This document shows positions 40,504 to 50,599 of a DNA stretch of 60,708 bases, piece after piece; position 1 is the stretch's first letter, and each line of letters opens with the position of its first letter. Source of the DNA: an uncultured Bacteroidales bacterium (GTDB lineage Bacteria; Bacteroidota; Bacteroidia; Bacteroidales; Paludibacteraceae); NCBI GenBank assembly GCA_902799185.1, contig CADBZO010000006.1:1-60708 (forward strand), read 5' to 3'. The notes under the pieces are model-generated. The model searched no databases. It was not told where the DNA came from and saw nothing but the letters and a program-made list of their open reading frames with translations. A program made the position numbers and the translations under genes.

Positions 40504-41570
40504 TATTCTACGATTTGTCCGGCTATTGTATATACTTTTTCGCCGCGGATTATAAGCAGCTGCCCGTTACGAAGAACTTTGGTACTTGGTACTTCTAATC
40601 TCCTTGCGGTCGAACGATCTGCTTCGCGGTATAGGTCACTTGGTACTTCTTCTATTCCCTGCGTCTTCTCCGGCTCTATCGCATCGGAAGGAGAAGGGCA
40701 TACAAACGTTTCGTTGGCGTCGCCCCGCTGGTAGATACGTATCCAGTCTATATACATCGACTGCGGACCGTTGGCAAGTGCCGTAATCTTGTTGATCTCC
40801 CATATCTGCGGGAAGTTACCGCCTACCGCGAGGTTGGCGATGATGAAGTTCGGTTTGCCGAACACCAGTTGCCGGTTATAATCCGCGTCATCGTTGGGGA
40901 CCAGGTCCGCATGGAAATAAGCCTTGTTCTCCGGATGCGCATCTTTATCCATATACATGTCAATCGAAGTGGGAGTCCAAATCATCGTCACGATATGGAA
41001 AGTGTCTTGCAGCGAATAAAACCATTCTGATGCTTGTGCATCGCCCAAAACGGTATTCCACGCCGAACCGACATGCATGGCGCCATTGAAATAGCGATCC
41101 TGACGGCCGTTGAAACCGTCTTTATGCCCCATCTCGATGATATCGGTCTCGCCACAACGCGGCCAGCCTACCTCGTCTATATTCTCGCCTAACTGCCAGA
41201 AAGCAGGCCATAAGCCGTTCGCCGTATTCGGGAGTTTGATACGCGCCTCTATCTTGCCGTAAGTATAGTATAAGTTATGCTTGCTGTTCACGCGCCCGGA
41301 AGTACAGCCCTTGCCGTGATAGCTCTCCTTGGTAGCCGTGAGGATGAGGCACTGCTTGCCGGTGGTGGGTTCAGCGCCTACGGAGACTCCTTTCTCGCAA
41401 TAGTACTGCAACTCGTTGTTTCCGCCTCCGTCGCCGTTGACCTCAATATTCCATACCTTGGTATCCAATGCTCCGTCGGTAAAATCTTCGTTCCAAACGA
41501 GGGTGTAGTTTTGCGCTTTTACCATGGTCGCAAGACAGCTTATAATCAAATATGTATATAATTTATGCAT
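40503..41570 (-). CDS. GH16 laminarinase-like protein with C-terminal sorting motif
   Basis: 355 residues. Signal peptide ends MVKAQ. GH16 core with LVWNEDFTDG, YGKIEARIKLPNTANGLWPAFWQLG and catalytic GETDIIEMG (Glu 141, Asp 143, Glu 146), ending IDWIRIYQRG near 285. A linker follows that includes SDLYREADRSTARRLE, the translation of a repeat shared with the GH3 gene, and then LRNGQLLIIRGEKVYTIAG, the shared sorting-like motif. Unlike its two GH16 neighbours it lacks a lipobox, so it is probably exported by the T9SS route instead. Target: beta-1,3-glucan. Confidence 0.93.
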   Translation of the reverse strand: MHKLYTYLIISCLATMVKAQNYTLVWNEDFTDGALDTKVWNIEVNGDGGGNNELQYYCEKGVSVGAEPTTGKQCLILTATKESYHGKGCTSGRVNSKHNLYYTYGKIEARIKLPNTANGLWPAFWQLGENIDEVGWPRCGETDIIEMGHKDGFNGRQDRYFNGAMHVGSAWNTVLGDAQASEWFYSLQDTFHIVTMIWTPTSIDMYMDKDAHPENKAYFHADLVPNDDADYNRQLVFGKPNFIIANLAVGGNFPQIWEINKITALANGPQSMYIDWIRIYQRGDANETFVCPSPSDAIEPEKTQGIEEVPSDLYREADRSTARRLEVPSTKVLRNGQLLIIRGEKVYTIAGQIVE

Positions 41571-41581
41571 CTCCTCATTTA

Positions 41582-43114
41582 TTATTTACATTGAAACCAA
41601 TGGATATTACAGTTTCCCGTTTTAACCTCCATACGAAGCGTGTGCTTGCCTTGAGGCAAACTAAGCGGAAACTCAAAAGTCGCCCATTGCTCGTCGGCAG
41701 AACGAGGAATAGTGATGGTGGTCGTTTCCGTTCCATCAATGCTTAACACAATCTGTGACCCCATATAAGCCATTGCACGCATTCGGATTGTATTGAAAGC
41801 CGTAGGTGCATCCAACTGATACTCCACCCATTTCCCGCTCAGGAAAGCCTCCATATATAATGTTCTCCAACTATCATTTGCCGGCAGGAAGTGCGGAGGT
41901 GTCACTGGTACGGAAGAGGATAACGTTCCAACAGAAGAGCAGGTGTTCATCAGCACATGTTTCTTCGGATTCAACCATACTGATTTATCAAAACTGGATA
42001 GTCCTTCATAAATCAACCCTTGTGCGCTCAAAACAGAAGGATCGGTCTTTGTCAGTAACTGATTCCATGGCTTATTAGCTATACTGCCATTTCCGCGAGC
42101 GAGGAACCACGCATATCGCTCTACACGCGTATCTTCTTCTAACATCAGCACCGTTTCCGACATATACCGCAACTGGTCATCAGCATTATTCACAGGTGCT
42201 TCCCAGCCGCAAAACTCTGTCATCCAGATTGGTTTATTATATTTATCAAACCGGTTAATAAATCCTCTCATTGCACCTGCAGAGCCCATATAGCAATGTA
42301 GCGCCAAAGCCGCCACATCATCCACTGAGACGCCGTCGCATGCAAAGAACTCATCGAGCCATTTGATCGGGTCGCTATATCCGGGTAATGTACCATAGTT
42401 CATCGCCGGTGCCACCAACAACATTCCTATCTCTTGCGCGAAAGCTTTTAACTCAGGCCAGGTGGCCGCCGCTTCTTGCGGAGTCATACGCGCCTGGTCA
42501 CTCAAGTTCGGTTCGTTATATGCCAGCAAATATCGACAGCTTGGATGCGCTTCTTTCCATGCTCGGATACGGTCTTTATTATAACTTGCGTTCCATGCCA
42601 TCGGGCAGAAATCCACGCCGTAGGCTTCCATCTGCTCAGCAATAGAAGACGAAGGGTTGGGTCCCCAGTTATACCCCCATGTGATAGCATGTGATAACAA
42701 CGCTATATCTTCCGGGTAAAACGGACTGGAGAATCCCACACCACGCTTGGGTGAGCGGGGCAGATAACGCATTGCGTCCGACAGATTATCTACTACCGGT
42801 GGCTCTTCTGACTTGTTCACAACTATCGTACAAGTCGCTTTGGCATCATCTGCAGAAGCAGTGATAGTTGTTGCTCCCTCTCCTACCGCAGTTACCACAC
42901 CGGCTATTACGGTAGCTACATCCGGTAACTCGGATGTCCATAACACCGCCTTGGTCTTAGGAGTCACCGTAGCTTCAATCACCGTATCCTGTCCTACTTC
43001 CAACGTTATTACCGATGATGACAACGAGATACATGTCGGCTCTTTAGGCTCCGTGCAAGCAAACAGCATGCATCCGCAGAAAACCACAGCGATATACTTA
43101 ATCGTCTTACGCAT
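41582..43114 (-). CDS. GH128-like beta-1,3-glucanase lipoprotein with Ig-like domain
   Basis: 510 residues. Lipobox CMLFAC. A BIG_2-type Ig-like domain (about 30-100: VGQDTVIEATVTP...ATTITASADDAKATCTI) precedes a GH128-like barrel: RGVGFSSPFY, ITWGYNWGPNPSS, YLLAYNEPNLSD (Glu 201), PAMNYGTLPGYSDPIKWLDEFF, ALHCYMG and IWMTEFCGW (Glu 300). The last 110 residues are a beta-sandwich resembling a carbohydrate-binding module (WVEYQLDAPTAFNTIRMRAMAY). GH128 members act on beta-1,3-glucans, which fits the locus. Confidence 0.87.
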   Translation of the reverse strand: MRKTIKYIAVVFCGCMLFACTEPKEPTCISLSSSVITLEVGQDTVIEATVTPKTKAVLWTSELPDVATVIAGVVTAVGEGATTITASADDAKATCTIVVNKSEEPPVVDNLSDAMRYLPRSPKRGVGFSSPFYPEDIALLSHAITWGYNWGPNPSSSIAEQMEAYGVDFCPMAWNASYNKDRIRAWKEAHPSCRYLLAYNEPNLSDQARMTPQEAAATWPELKAFAQEIGMLLVAPAMNYGTLPGYSDPIKWLDEFFACDGVSVDDVAALALHCYMGSAGAMRGFINRFDKYNKPIWMTEFCGWEAPVNNADDQLRYMSETVLMLEEDTRVERYAWFLARGNGSIANKPWNQLLTKTDPSVLSAQGLIYEGLSSFDKSVWLNPKKHVLMNTCSSVGTLSSSVPVTPPHFLPANDSWRTLYMEAFLSGKWVEYQLDAPTAFNTIRMRAMAYMGSQIVLSIDGTETTTITIPRSADEQWATFEFPLSLPQGKHTLRMEVKTGNCNIHWFQCK

Positions 43115-43118
43115 AAGA

Positions 43119-44441
43119 TTATTCTAATCGTTTTTGATAAACTCGCACCCAATCTACTTTCATCTGCTGCGGGAAAATATCGTTGTCAATACTACCGCCC
43201 CATGTACCGCCTAATGCCAGATTGAAGATCACGAAGAACTTGTTGGTATAGCTTGAATCGTAATAGAACGGCCAAGCCTCGAAATCATGCTCGTCAGAAG
43301 CTTCCGTTGTGATGGCAGTTATCTCGTCATCGATATAGAAACGGATTGCATCACGTCCAAACATATAATCCTTCATCACCTCTACGGCATAGATGTGCCA
43401 TGCGCCCTCCATTCCTTCGATATACTTGCGCGTATTCCAGTTATTACCTTTCGTTCCGTTCGCATTGCGCGTATGCAGCGCGTGAGAAATCATCGTCGGT
43501 TGCGAACCCACATGCTCCATGATATCAATCTCGCCACATGTAGGCCACACGCCTTTGGTGCCTAACATCCAGAATGCCGGCCATGTACCCCGCCCCGAAG
43601 GCAGCCATATACGCGCTTCGCATTTGAAGTACGCAAACTCCTGCTTGCCCCTTGAGTTGATTCGACCGGATGTATAGTTACGCAAAGAACTACCTGTACC
43701 GTAATCCTCCTTACGAGCCTCGAGGACGAGACAACCATTCTCCACTCGGATATTCTCCGGACGGTCGGTGTAATATTGTTTCTCTTGGTTTCCTCCTCCG
43801 GTAGCATTGACCTCGATAGTCCAGTTATCCATATTGAGCGACGAACCATCAAACTCATCCTCCCAAACCAACTTATACTCGCCTTGATAAGTACCGCCTT
43901 GCTGCAACACTATCACGGTACATTGCGCATACTGACCATTGGCTGCTGTAGCTTTAATGATCGTTCTTCCATCATTAACACCCGTCACTACACCGTTGGC
44001 ATCTACGGTTGCAACTCGCGTATCCTCCGACGACCATGTCACCGGAGTTGTGGGAATCACTTTCAATGTCTCGGTTGCTTTGACTTCTAAGAAGAACGTG
44101 GACTTGTTTATCGAAAAAGCAGCCGCTCCGCCTCCTTGTCCTACCACAAACACATGGCATTGCGCTTTGGCGGAACCGGCAGAAGCCGTTATCACAGCTT
44201 CCCCTTCTGCTATCGCTGTTACCACACCGGCAACCACCGTTGCTACAGAGGCATCCGATGTAGTCCATGTCACCACCTGACCTCCGGCTTCTGCCTCTAT
44301 AACGGCATCTTCTCCTACGGCCAATTGCAGCACAGCGGGAGTCAGTTGAATAGATGTTACTCCTGACTTGTTTTTACAGCCCGTCAGACCCATTGCCAAC
44401 ACCACTGCCATACATGCCAGCACTTGATAAAATGTTTTCAT
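43119..44441 (-). CDS. GH16 laminarinase-like lipoprotein with two Ig-like domains
   Basis: 440 residues from MKTFYQVLACMAV (44441). Lipobox GLTGC (Cys 22). Two BIG_2 Ig-like domains (about 28-100 and 108-180) lift a GH16 domain away from the membrane: LVWEDEFDGSSLNMDNW, GTWPAFWMLGTKGVWPTCGEIDIMEHVG (Glu 304, Asp 306, Glu 309), ending VDWVRVYQKR. Probably a surface endo-beta-1,3-glucanase. It is the first enzyme gene after susCD and the binding protein, separated from them by a strong hairpin. Confidence 0.94.
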   Translation of the reverse strand: MKTFYQVLACMAVVLAMGLTGCKNKSGVTSIQLTPAVLQLAVGEDAVIEAEAGGQVVTWTTSDASVATVVAGVVTAIAEGEAVITASAGSAKAQCHVFVVGQGGGAAAFSINKSTFFLEVKATETLKVIPTTPVTWSSEDTRVATVDANGVVTGVNDGRTIIKATAANGQYAQCTVIVLQQGGTYQGEYKLVWEDEFDGSSLNMDNWTIEVNATGGGNQEKQYYTDRPENIRVENGCLVLEARKEDYGTGSSLRNYTSGRINSRGKQEFAYFKCEARIWLPSGRGTWPAFWMLGTKGVWPTCGEIDIMEHVGSQPTMISHALHTRNANGTKGNNWNTRKYIEGMEGAWHIYAVEVMKDYMFGRDAIRFYIDDEITAITTEASDEHDFEAWPFYYDSSYTNKFFVIFNLALGGTWGGSIDNDIFPQQMKVDWVRVYQKRLE

Positions 44442-44462
44442 ACCTGTCATCAATAATTAGAA

Positions 44463-44490
44463 CCTAAGAGGGCGATCAAACCCTCTTAGG
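44463..44490 (-). other. Intra-operon hairpin between binding-protein and GH16 genes
   Basis: CCTAAGAGGG and CCCTCTTAGG form a perfect 10-bp stem with an 8-nt loop in the 64-nt gap. No T-run follows on the minus strand, so it may protect the susCD-proximal mRNA or reduce read-through rather than stop it. Confidence 0.7.
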
Positions 44491-44505
44491 CAAATACTTT
44501 GCAAA

Positions 44506-45708
44506 TTAGTTTTTAGCGGCTTTCTTGTAAATGAAGGCAGCATCAAATTGCAACATCGTACCCGTTTGAGCACCACTCAGGAAACCGAATACATTCAGGC
44601 CCTTCGGGTTGTTATTGCCATAAACCAAACCTTGACCGGTTAGGTACGACATCGGGATCTCAATCTCGCCCCAATCACCGTTACGGGTGAAGTTAGCATA
44701 CGGTTGATAGGTTATATTATTATCGACAAATGCATTAGCACCGATACAAACCTTACCCGAACCGCTTGTTCCATCGAGGAAGAGCAAGTGACTTGCGTTA
44801 TCGGTCGATTTCATAGCGAGGTGCAGATAATAATCACCCGGAGCATCCATGATAGCCGACAATTTATTGAGTTCAGCCAAGTCATCACAAGCGTATGCGC
44901 AACCCGACCAACCTACAGTAGTTACTTGCAACGAAACCCAGCCTTCAGCTTCACCATAGAAGTTCTTACCCTGAGTAGTACCTGCTTCGTACGTATTCTC
45001 CCATACCCAGAGGTTTTTAGTATCGTTATTGGGACGGAAGTCTGCTACGATACGGTCTGCGATCTGTTCAGCAGCCTGACCACCTAACTGGAATACGAAA
45101 TAATCTGTTCCTTCCAACGATACGTGGTGGATCTCTTCGCCACCGCCGCCTCCTTGGCTCTTTACAGTTACCTGGCACGATGCCTCTACATCACCTACGA
45201 AAGCGCGGATCTCTGCGGTACCTGCTGCTACTGCGGTTACCAAACCCTTGGCATCTACGGTAGCTACAGCGCTGTTCTTGGACTCCCATTGCAGTTCAGA
45301 TGCTTTCTCCTCCGGCTGAACAGTAGCAACGAGTTGCTCTGTTTTGCCTACCTCTAACTCAACAGCCAGTTTGTTCAAGGAAACAACCGTCTGACCCTCT
45401 TCATAAACCGTCACGCGGCAACGGGCGCTCTGTCCTTCTGCCGTAGCGATGATGTAAGCCGTACCCGGCGCTACACCTTCTACCAAACCGGATGTTACTT
45501 TAGCTACAGCAGCAGAGGAGGACTCCCATGTGATAGTAGCTTTAGCACCTGCAGGTTCTACGGTAGCTTTCAACTCTGCCGCCTCACCTACTTTGATGGT
45601 CAACGCCTCTTTGTCCAGTTTGATACCGGTTACGGACGTTGCATCTTCACCTTTTTTGCATGCTACCAATGCAAGGGCAGCCAATGCAAAAGCAAGAATT
45701 TTTTTCAT
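44506..45708 (-). CDS. Candidate surface glycan-binding lipoprotein (SusE/F position)
   Basis: 400 residues from MKKILAFALAALALVAC (45708), a lipoprotein signal. Two BIG_2 Ig-like domains (about 22-105 and 108-195) and a C-terminal beta-rich domain of about 200 residues with WVSLQVTTVGWSGCAYAC, YYLHLAMKSTD, and WGEIEIPMSYLTGQGLVYG. The gene lies directly after susD, the usual place for a surface glycan-binding protein, and several exposed Trp/Tyr could stack on glucose rings. No catalytic motif is seen. Binding to beta-1,3-glucan is inferred from context. Confidence 0.75.
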   Translation of the reverse strand: MKKILAFALAALALVACKKGEDATSVTGIKLDKEALTIKVGEAAELKATVEPAGAKATITWESSSAAVAKVTSGLVEGVAPGTAYIIATAEGQSARCRVTVYEEGQTVVSLNKLAVELEVGKTEQLVATVQPEEKASELQWESKNSAVATVDAKGLVTAVAAGTAEIRAFVGDVEASCQVTVKSQGGGGGEEIHHVSLEGTDYFVFQLGGQAAEQIADRIVADFRPNNDTKNLWVWENTYEAGTTQGKNFYGEAEGWVSLQVTTVGWSGCAYACDDLAELNKLSAIMDAPGDYYLHLAMKSTDNASHLLFLDGTSGSGKVCIGANAFVDNNITYQPYANFTRNGDWGEIEIPMSYLTGQGLVYGNNNPKGLNVFGFLSGAQTGTMLQFDAAFIYKKAAKN

Positions 45709-45763
45709 AATAATAAATGTTTTTTTTAGTAAAAAGTTAAACAATAAGGTTAACTGTCGATTA

Positions 45764-47395
45764 TTAATAGTTATCGTTTTGCTCTAACGCAGGATTGAGT
45801 TCAATCTCCTCTGCCGGAAGCGGGAATATCTCGTGCTTGCCGGCAATGAAGGTACGCATCTGATTTTGCGCTTCTACGCTCTCGGTCGCCTTATACGCAT
45901 CCATATGCGCTTTGGTATTTCCCCAACGCACGAGGTCGAACCAACGATGACCTTCCATCGCCAACTCCATACGACGCTCGTGACGGATCGCTTGCTCCAA
46001 TGTAGGAGCAGCAACGACTATACCATTCACAGAGAAGCTATATCCGGGATAAGTAGGCATTGACATACGGGTACGTACTTCATTGAGAGCATCTTGCGCT
46101 TTACCATTATCGCCGGCTCCGAGGCAAGCCTCAGCGTACATCAGCAATACATCCGCATAGCGAATCTGCTTGTTATTGAGCGGGCCACGGCTGGCGTGTA
46201 ATCCCCACTTACCCATACCGCCACCTTCGTTCGGGTTATCGTACATACCATACTTGCGATTCAAGAGCGGTGACCCCAGATAGGTCTCTTCCACTTCGTT
46301 TTCAAAACTCGTTGGGCGTAGGATGGCTACATCACGACGCGGATCACCGGCCTCAAACTCATTATAGAGATTCCATGTAGGGTGATTAAATCCCCAGCCT
46401 CCGCCGATATTGGAGTTACGGCTACGTACTAAGATCTGCGTAAAACTACCGGCAGTAAAACCATTACCTTCACCATAGTCTCCCCATGGTACTTCCATGT
46501 ATTGAATCTCAAACACAGACTCTTTGCCATTCTCGCCTTCCAATGCGAACATCTTCTGATAGTCCGCAGAATCTACCAACATATACTCATGGGAATCAAT
46601 AATACTATCTCCCCACGCTTTAGCTGCTTGGTATAAATCAGTAGCGTTTTGAGTTACCTTGCTTCTCCAATATGGGCTGGCTTCATAGAGATTCACCTTC
46701 AGCAACATGGCTTGTGCTGCACCTTTGGTAGCACGGCCGACTTCTGCATCTTCCAGTTCGCTGCGTTTCCATAGATACTTATTCGCCTGCTCGAAATCAG
46801 ATTTGATTTGCGCGAACATCGACTCCACACTGGCACGAGGTTGCTCCCATTCGGTCTCCGAACTAATGACTTTGGTTACCATCGGCACACCGCCAAAGAC
46901 ACGCAACAAACGAAAATAATAATACCCTCTTAAGAAGTGCACTTCGCCAATGAGTCTGTTTTTCAGCGATGCGGTGAAAGCCGTATCCGTAGCCATGTTC
47001 GGGATATTCTGTAATGCCAAATTACAGCGGGCTATACCCTGATATTGCGCACGATAGAAATCCAACAGAATCTGGTTTGACGGAGTGGTCTGCCAGTTTT
47101 CCATATCGAATGCAGCAGACATATCATTCGTATTCTGACCTCCCTTTAGCGCATCATCGCTGACGATATCACCGATAAACCATTCCGAATAATAAGTACT
47201 GTTATACTCCCACATCAAGGGCACATAACATCCGGTAACGCATTGTACTGCCGCCTCTTTCGAACCGAAGAAATCAGCCAACATCGTCACGCCCGGCTCC
47301 TGAGCCGTCAGATAGTCCTTACATCCGGTCATGGAAAGTGACAAAGTGACGAAGGACAAAGTACAAAGGAATATATTTCTAACTATATGTTTCAT
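45764..47395 (-). CDS. susD: SusD/RagB-like nutrient-binding outer-membrane lipoprotein
   Basis: 543 residues. The lipoprotein signal ends SMTGC. CKDYLTAQEPGVTMLADFF, YYFRLLRVFGGVPMVTKVIS and the C-terminal RHERRMELAMEGHRWFDLVRWGN...HEIFPLPAEEIELNPALEQNDNY are standard SusD blocks. It forms the lid on the SusC channel and grips the oligosaccharide. The middle of the signal peptide (FLCTLSFVTLS) comes from a period-7 DNA repeat (47336-47370). Upstream susC ends 18 nt away. Confidence 0.96.
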   Translation of the reverse strand: MKHIVRNIFLCTLSFVTLSLSMTGCKDYLTAQEPGVTMLADFFGSKEAAVQCVTGCYVPLMWEYNSTYYSEWFIGDIVSDDALKGGQNTNDMSAAFDMENWQTTPSNQILLDFYRAQYQGIARCNLALQNIPNMATDTAFTASLKNRLIGEVHFLRGYYYFRLLRVFGGVPMVTKVISSETEWEQPRASVESMFAQIKSDFEQANKYLWKRSELEDAEVGRATKGAAQAMLLKVNLYEASPYWRSKVTQNATDLYQAAKAWGDSIIDSHEYMLVDSADYQKMFALEGENGKESVFEIQYMEVPWGDYGEGNGFTAGSFTQILVRSRNSNIGGGWGFNHPTWNLYNEFEAGDPRRDVAILRPTSFENEVEETYLGSPLLNRKYGMYDNPNEGGGMGKWGLHASRGPLNNKQIRYADVLLMYAEACLGAGDNGKAQDALNEVRTRMSMPTYPGYSFSVNGIVVAAPTLEQAIRHERRMELAMEGHRWFDLVRWGNTKAHMDAYKATESVEAQNQMRTFIAGKHEIFPLPAEEIELNPALEQNDNY

Positions 47396-47413
47396 ATTCT
47401 TTCTCCTTTCCTA

Positions 47414-50400
47414 TTAGAAATTAGCATTCAGACCAAAGGTAAACGTACGGCTCTGCGGGTAGTTTCCGTAGTCCACACCGCTGCCCACCTCCGGGTCATA
47501 GCCTTTGTAGGCCGTGATGGTAAAGAGGTTGGAAGCAGTAGCGTAGAAACGCAGACGGCTGCAATGGAACTTCTGCGTGATATTTTTCGGCAGGGTATAA
47601 CCAATCTGCAGGTTCTTCAAGCGGAAATAGCTTCCGTCTTCTACAAAACGGGAAGAGTTCTCGCGGTTCATCGGAGATCCTACCGGATTGGGAATAGTAC
47701 CTTTGCGGTTTTCTAATGCCAGCCAATCGAGTCCCTTCACCTCCATGGAGGTACGTACCAAGTCTGTATATCCTACCCATACATCTTTCATGGAAGTAGC
47801 CAACGTACATTCATCACCGGCACCTTCCGTACGCAAACGAAGTGCATTATAGATTTGGTTACCGTAAACCCCCTGAAAGAATAATTGGATATCCACGCCA
47901 TAGAACTCAGCGCCTAAATTGATACCATAAGTCAACTTCGGGAACGGATTACCAATCACTTTCTTATCGTTCTCGTCTATACGACCGTCATTATTGAGGT
48001 CTTTATACTTTGCATCTCCGGCATGAACACCTATCTCATCCGGCTTATACGAATATAAGTGCTTCAAAGCCTCTTCATCCGACGCGTAAACGCCCTCATA
48101 CTCGTATCCCCAGAAAGACCCCAAGGCCATTCCCAAGTCTGTCTTTGTACGATCGCCCCAAAGCGGAGAACCGCCATTCAAGGCAATTAACTCATTCTTA
48201 ATCCACGACACGTTACCACCGATATTGTAGCTAACCGGTCCCACTTTGTGACGGTGATCAAGGGTAATCTCCACTCCTTGGTTTCGGATAACGCCTACGT
48301 TTTTGATAAGCGAATATCGGTTTCCTACATGAGCCGGAGCATTGACATACAATAATGCATCCTTAGTATCACGCAAGAACCAGTCAATCGTTCCGGACAG
48401 CATGCCATTCCAGAAGCCGAAATCTACACCGGCATCCCATTGCTCATTGGTCTCCCAGCGACCGGAGGTATTGACCTGGGTTAGTACAGCTGCACCAAAC
48501 TGCATCTCCGGACTCAAGCCCAACGGATATCCGTAGAATACTTTATCCGAGCTACCCATCGTTTGCACGAAACTACCGGAAGGTATTCCGTCATTGCCTA
48601 CACGTCCCCAACCGGCACGAATCTTAATATTATCCAGCCATTCCAAGTCCTTGTCGCGCAGGAAAGGTTCCTCACTCAAACGCCATGCCAAGGCGGCTGA
48701 CGGGAAGAATCCCCAAGGCTGCTCATGGAAACGGGAAGAAGCATCTGCGCGGAAGTTCAACGTCACCATATATCGGCTATCGTAGCAGTAGTACGCACGC
48801 CCGAGGAATGACATACGGCGAATACGCGCTACATTATCAGAAGCTGTGGTCAGGTCCTCGGTTGCGTTACTCAGATACCAGTTGCTTTCTACCGGATTGA
48901 GAATGGAAGCACCTGCGCCACCCATTCCATATTGGGTCCATTGCTGCCATGTCTGTCCGGCCATCACCGAGAAGTTATGCTTGTTTATCTCCCTGGCATA
49001 AGTAATCGTTGTCTCTTCTATTAAAGACATATAACGAGTCATACTGGAAGAGATAAAGTTCTTCGTAGCACGGTCATAGGACGAATAATCGTACTTATTC
49101 TTGAAATTACGATCTCTATTCAACGCAGAACCCATACTGATAGACGGACGGATGGTCAATCCTTCAACGGGATTAATCTCCAAATAGATATCGCCCAGCC
49201 ATCGTTCGTTGTTATTCTGCGGAAAACTCTCCTCTACCATTGAGAACGGATTCGTCACATTCTTGAAGTTAGACGAAGCAGCTATACGACCACTCAGGTT
49301 TTCGCCATCCTTGTTGACACTACCCTCGGGATAATGAGTCGGATCCCAGGGAGCCATTGCCAATGCTGCAGAGATAACAGAAGCACCCGGACTACTGTTA
49401 TTGTTCATCGCATTACGACCACGTGTCGATGCAAAAGAGAGGTGCTCTCCTAATTTCAACCACTTGAAGACACGAACATCCGAATTGAGACGAAGCGTCA
49501 AGCGATCGTAATTACTGCCGATGATAGTTCCATCTTGGCTAAAATACGAAGCAGAGAATGCATAGTGCCATTTTTCACCTCCGCCGTCGATAGAGAGGTT
49601 GTAGTTATGCATAAAGGCATTCGGACGGAATACTGCATCTTGCCAATCTGTCTCTTGCGCACTATAGTCAAAGCCGTTGGGATGAGAGGAGGACAGAATT
49701 AGCGGATAATAACTGGATTTAGCATTATAGACAGCCATCCAATCATTAAACCCATCCTTCGTAAAGTCGGCTAACTGAGTTGCTCCATTTTTCATTGCAT
49801 CGATACGCAGTTTGGTCAATGCGAACTCATCACGTTGCATCAGATCCAGTTTTCTCCACCTGTTCTGGAAACCCCAGTACGCATCAAAACCAACATTGAT
49901 CTTGCCTTCGCTACCTGTTTTAGTAGTAATCAAGATCACACCGTTCGCACCACGGCTACCGTAGATAGCGGTAGCGGAAGCGTCCTTGAGGATTTCCATT
50001 GACTGGATGTCGCTCGGAGAAAGGAAAGAGATGTCGTTGTCCGTGATGACTCCGTCAACGACATACAGCGGGTCGTTACCGCCGATGGCGGAACCTATAC
50101 CGCGGATACGGATGGTAGCGGCCTCTCCCGGCTGGCCGGAGCCCGAGGTGACTGTCACACCGGCGGCACGGCCTTGCAGCGCCTGGTCCAGTCCGGAGAC
50201 AGGCGCTTTGAGCAGCTGGTCGGCGCTGACGCTCGTCACGGCACCCGTGAGGTCGGATTTCTTCATCGTACCGTAACCGATGGCTACGACCTCCTCCAGC
50301 ATCACGTTGTCCGCTACGAGGGTCACGCGCAGCGGACCGGCGTTGGTGACCTTCACTTCCTGCGGCTTATAGCCCAGGAACGACACTACCAGCACGTCCC

Positions 50401-50596
50401 CGGCCTTCGCCTGCAGTTCAAAATTACCGTCAAAATCCGTGACCGTTCCCGTCGTGGTGCCTTTGACCACCACGTTCGCGCCGATCACCGGATCGGGCTC
50501 GTCCTGAGCCCCTACCACACCTTTCACGGTGAAGCTCTGAGCCCAAAGGCCCAGCGCCGTCACCATCAGAAGGAATAATATTCCTGTTCGTTTCAT
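47414..50596 (-). CDS. susC: SusC/RagA-like TonB-dependent transporter
   Basis: 1060 residues. Signal peptide ends GLWAQ; the carboxypeptidase-like domain (VKGVVGAQDEPDPVIGANVVVKGT...FDGNFEL) is followed by the TonB box region (VMLEEVVAIGYGTMKKSDLTGAVTSV), the plug (LQGRAAGVTVTSGSGQPGEAATIRIRGIGS, PLYVVDG, ILKDASATAIYGSRGANGVILITTK) and a 22-strand barrel ending in FGLNANF. It imports glucan oligomers with SusD. The start lies 3 nt past the stop of the secreted discoidin/FN3 gene, an unusual arrangement because SusC normally leads its operon. Confidence 0.97.
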   Translation of the reverse strand: MKRTGILFLLMVTALGLWAQSFTVKGVVGAQDEPDPVIGANVVVKGTTTGTVTDFDGNFELQAKAGDVLVVSFLGYKPQEVKVTNAGPLRVTLVADNVMLEEVVAIGYGTMKKSDLTGAVTSVSADQLLKAPVSGLDQALQGRAAGVTVTSGSGQPGEAATIRIRGIGSAIGGNDPLYVVDGVITDNDISFLSPSDIQSMEILKDASATAIYGSRGANGVILITTKTGSEGKINVGFDAYWGFQNRWRKLDLMQRDEFALTKLRIDAMKNGATQLADFTKDGFNDWMAVYNAKSSYYPLILSSSHPNGFDYSAQETDWQDAVFRPNAFMHNYNLSIDGGGEKWHYAFSASYFSQDGTIIGSNYDRLTLRLNSDVRVFKWLKLGEHLSFASTRGRNAMNNNSSPGASVISAALAMAPWDPTHYPEGSVNKDGENLSGRIAASSNFKNVTNPFSMVEESFPQNNNERWLGDIYLEINPVEGLTIRPSISMGSALNRDRNFKNKYDYSSYDRATKNFISSSMTRYMSLIEETTITYAREINKHNFSVMAGQTWQQWTQYGMGGAGASILNPVESNWYLSNATEDLTTASDNVARIRRMSFLGRAYYCYDSRYMVTLNFRADASSRFHEQPWGFFPSAALAWRLSEEPFLRDKDLEWLDNIKIRAGWGRVGNDGIPSGSFVQTMGSSDKVFYGYPLGLSPEMQFGAAVLTQVNTSGRWETNEQWDAGVDFGFWNGMLSGTIDWFLRDTKDALLYVNAPAHVGNRYSLIKNVGVIRNQGVEITLDHRHKVGPVSYNIGGNVSWIKNELIALNGGSPLWGDRTKTDLGMALGSFWGYEYEGVYASDEEALKHLYSYKPDEIGVHAGDAKYKDLNNDGRIDENDKKVIGNPFPKLTYGINLGAEFYGVDIQLFFQGVYGNQIYNALRLRTEGAGDECTLATSMKDVWVGYTDLVRTSMEVKGLDWLALENRKGTIPNPVGSPMNRENSSRFVEDGSYFRLKNLQIGYTLPKNITQKFHCSRLRFYATASNLFTITAYKGYDPEVGSGVDYGNYPQSRTFTFGLNANF

Positions 50597-50599
50597 AGC

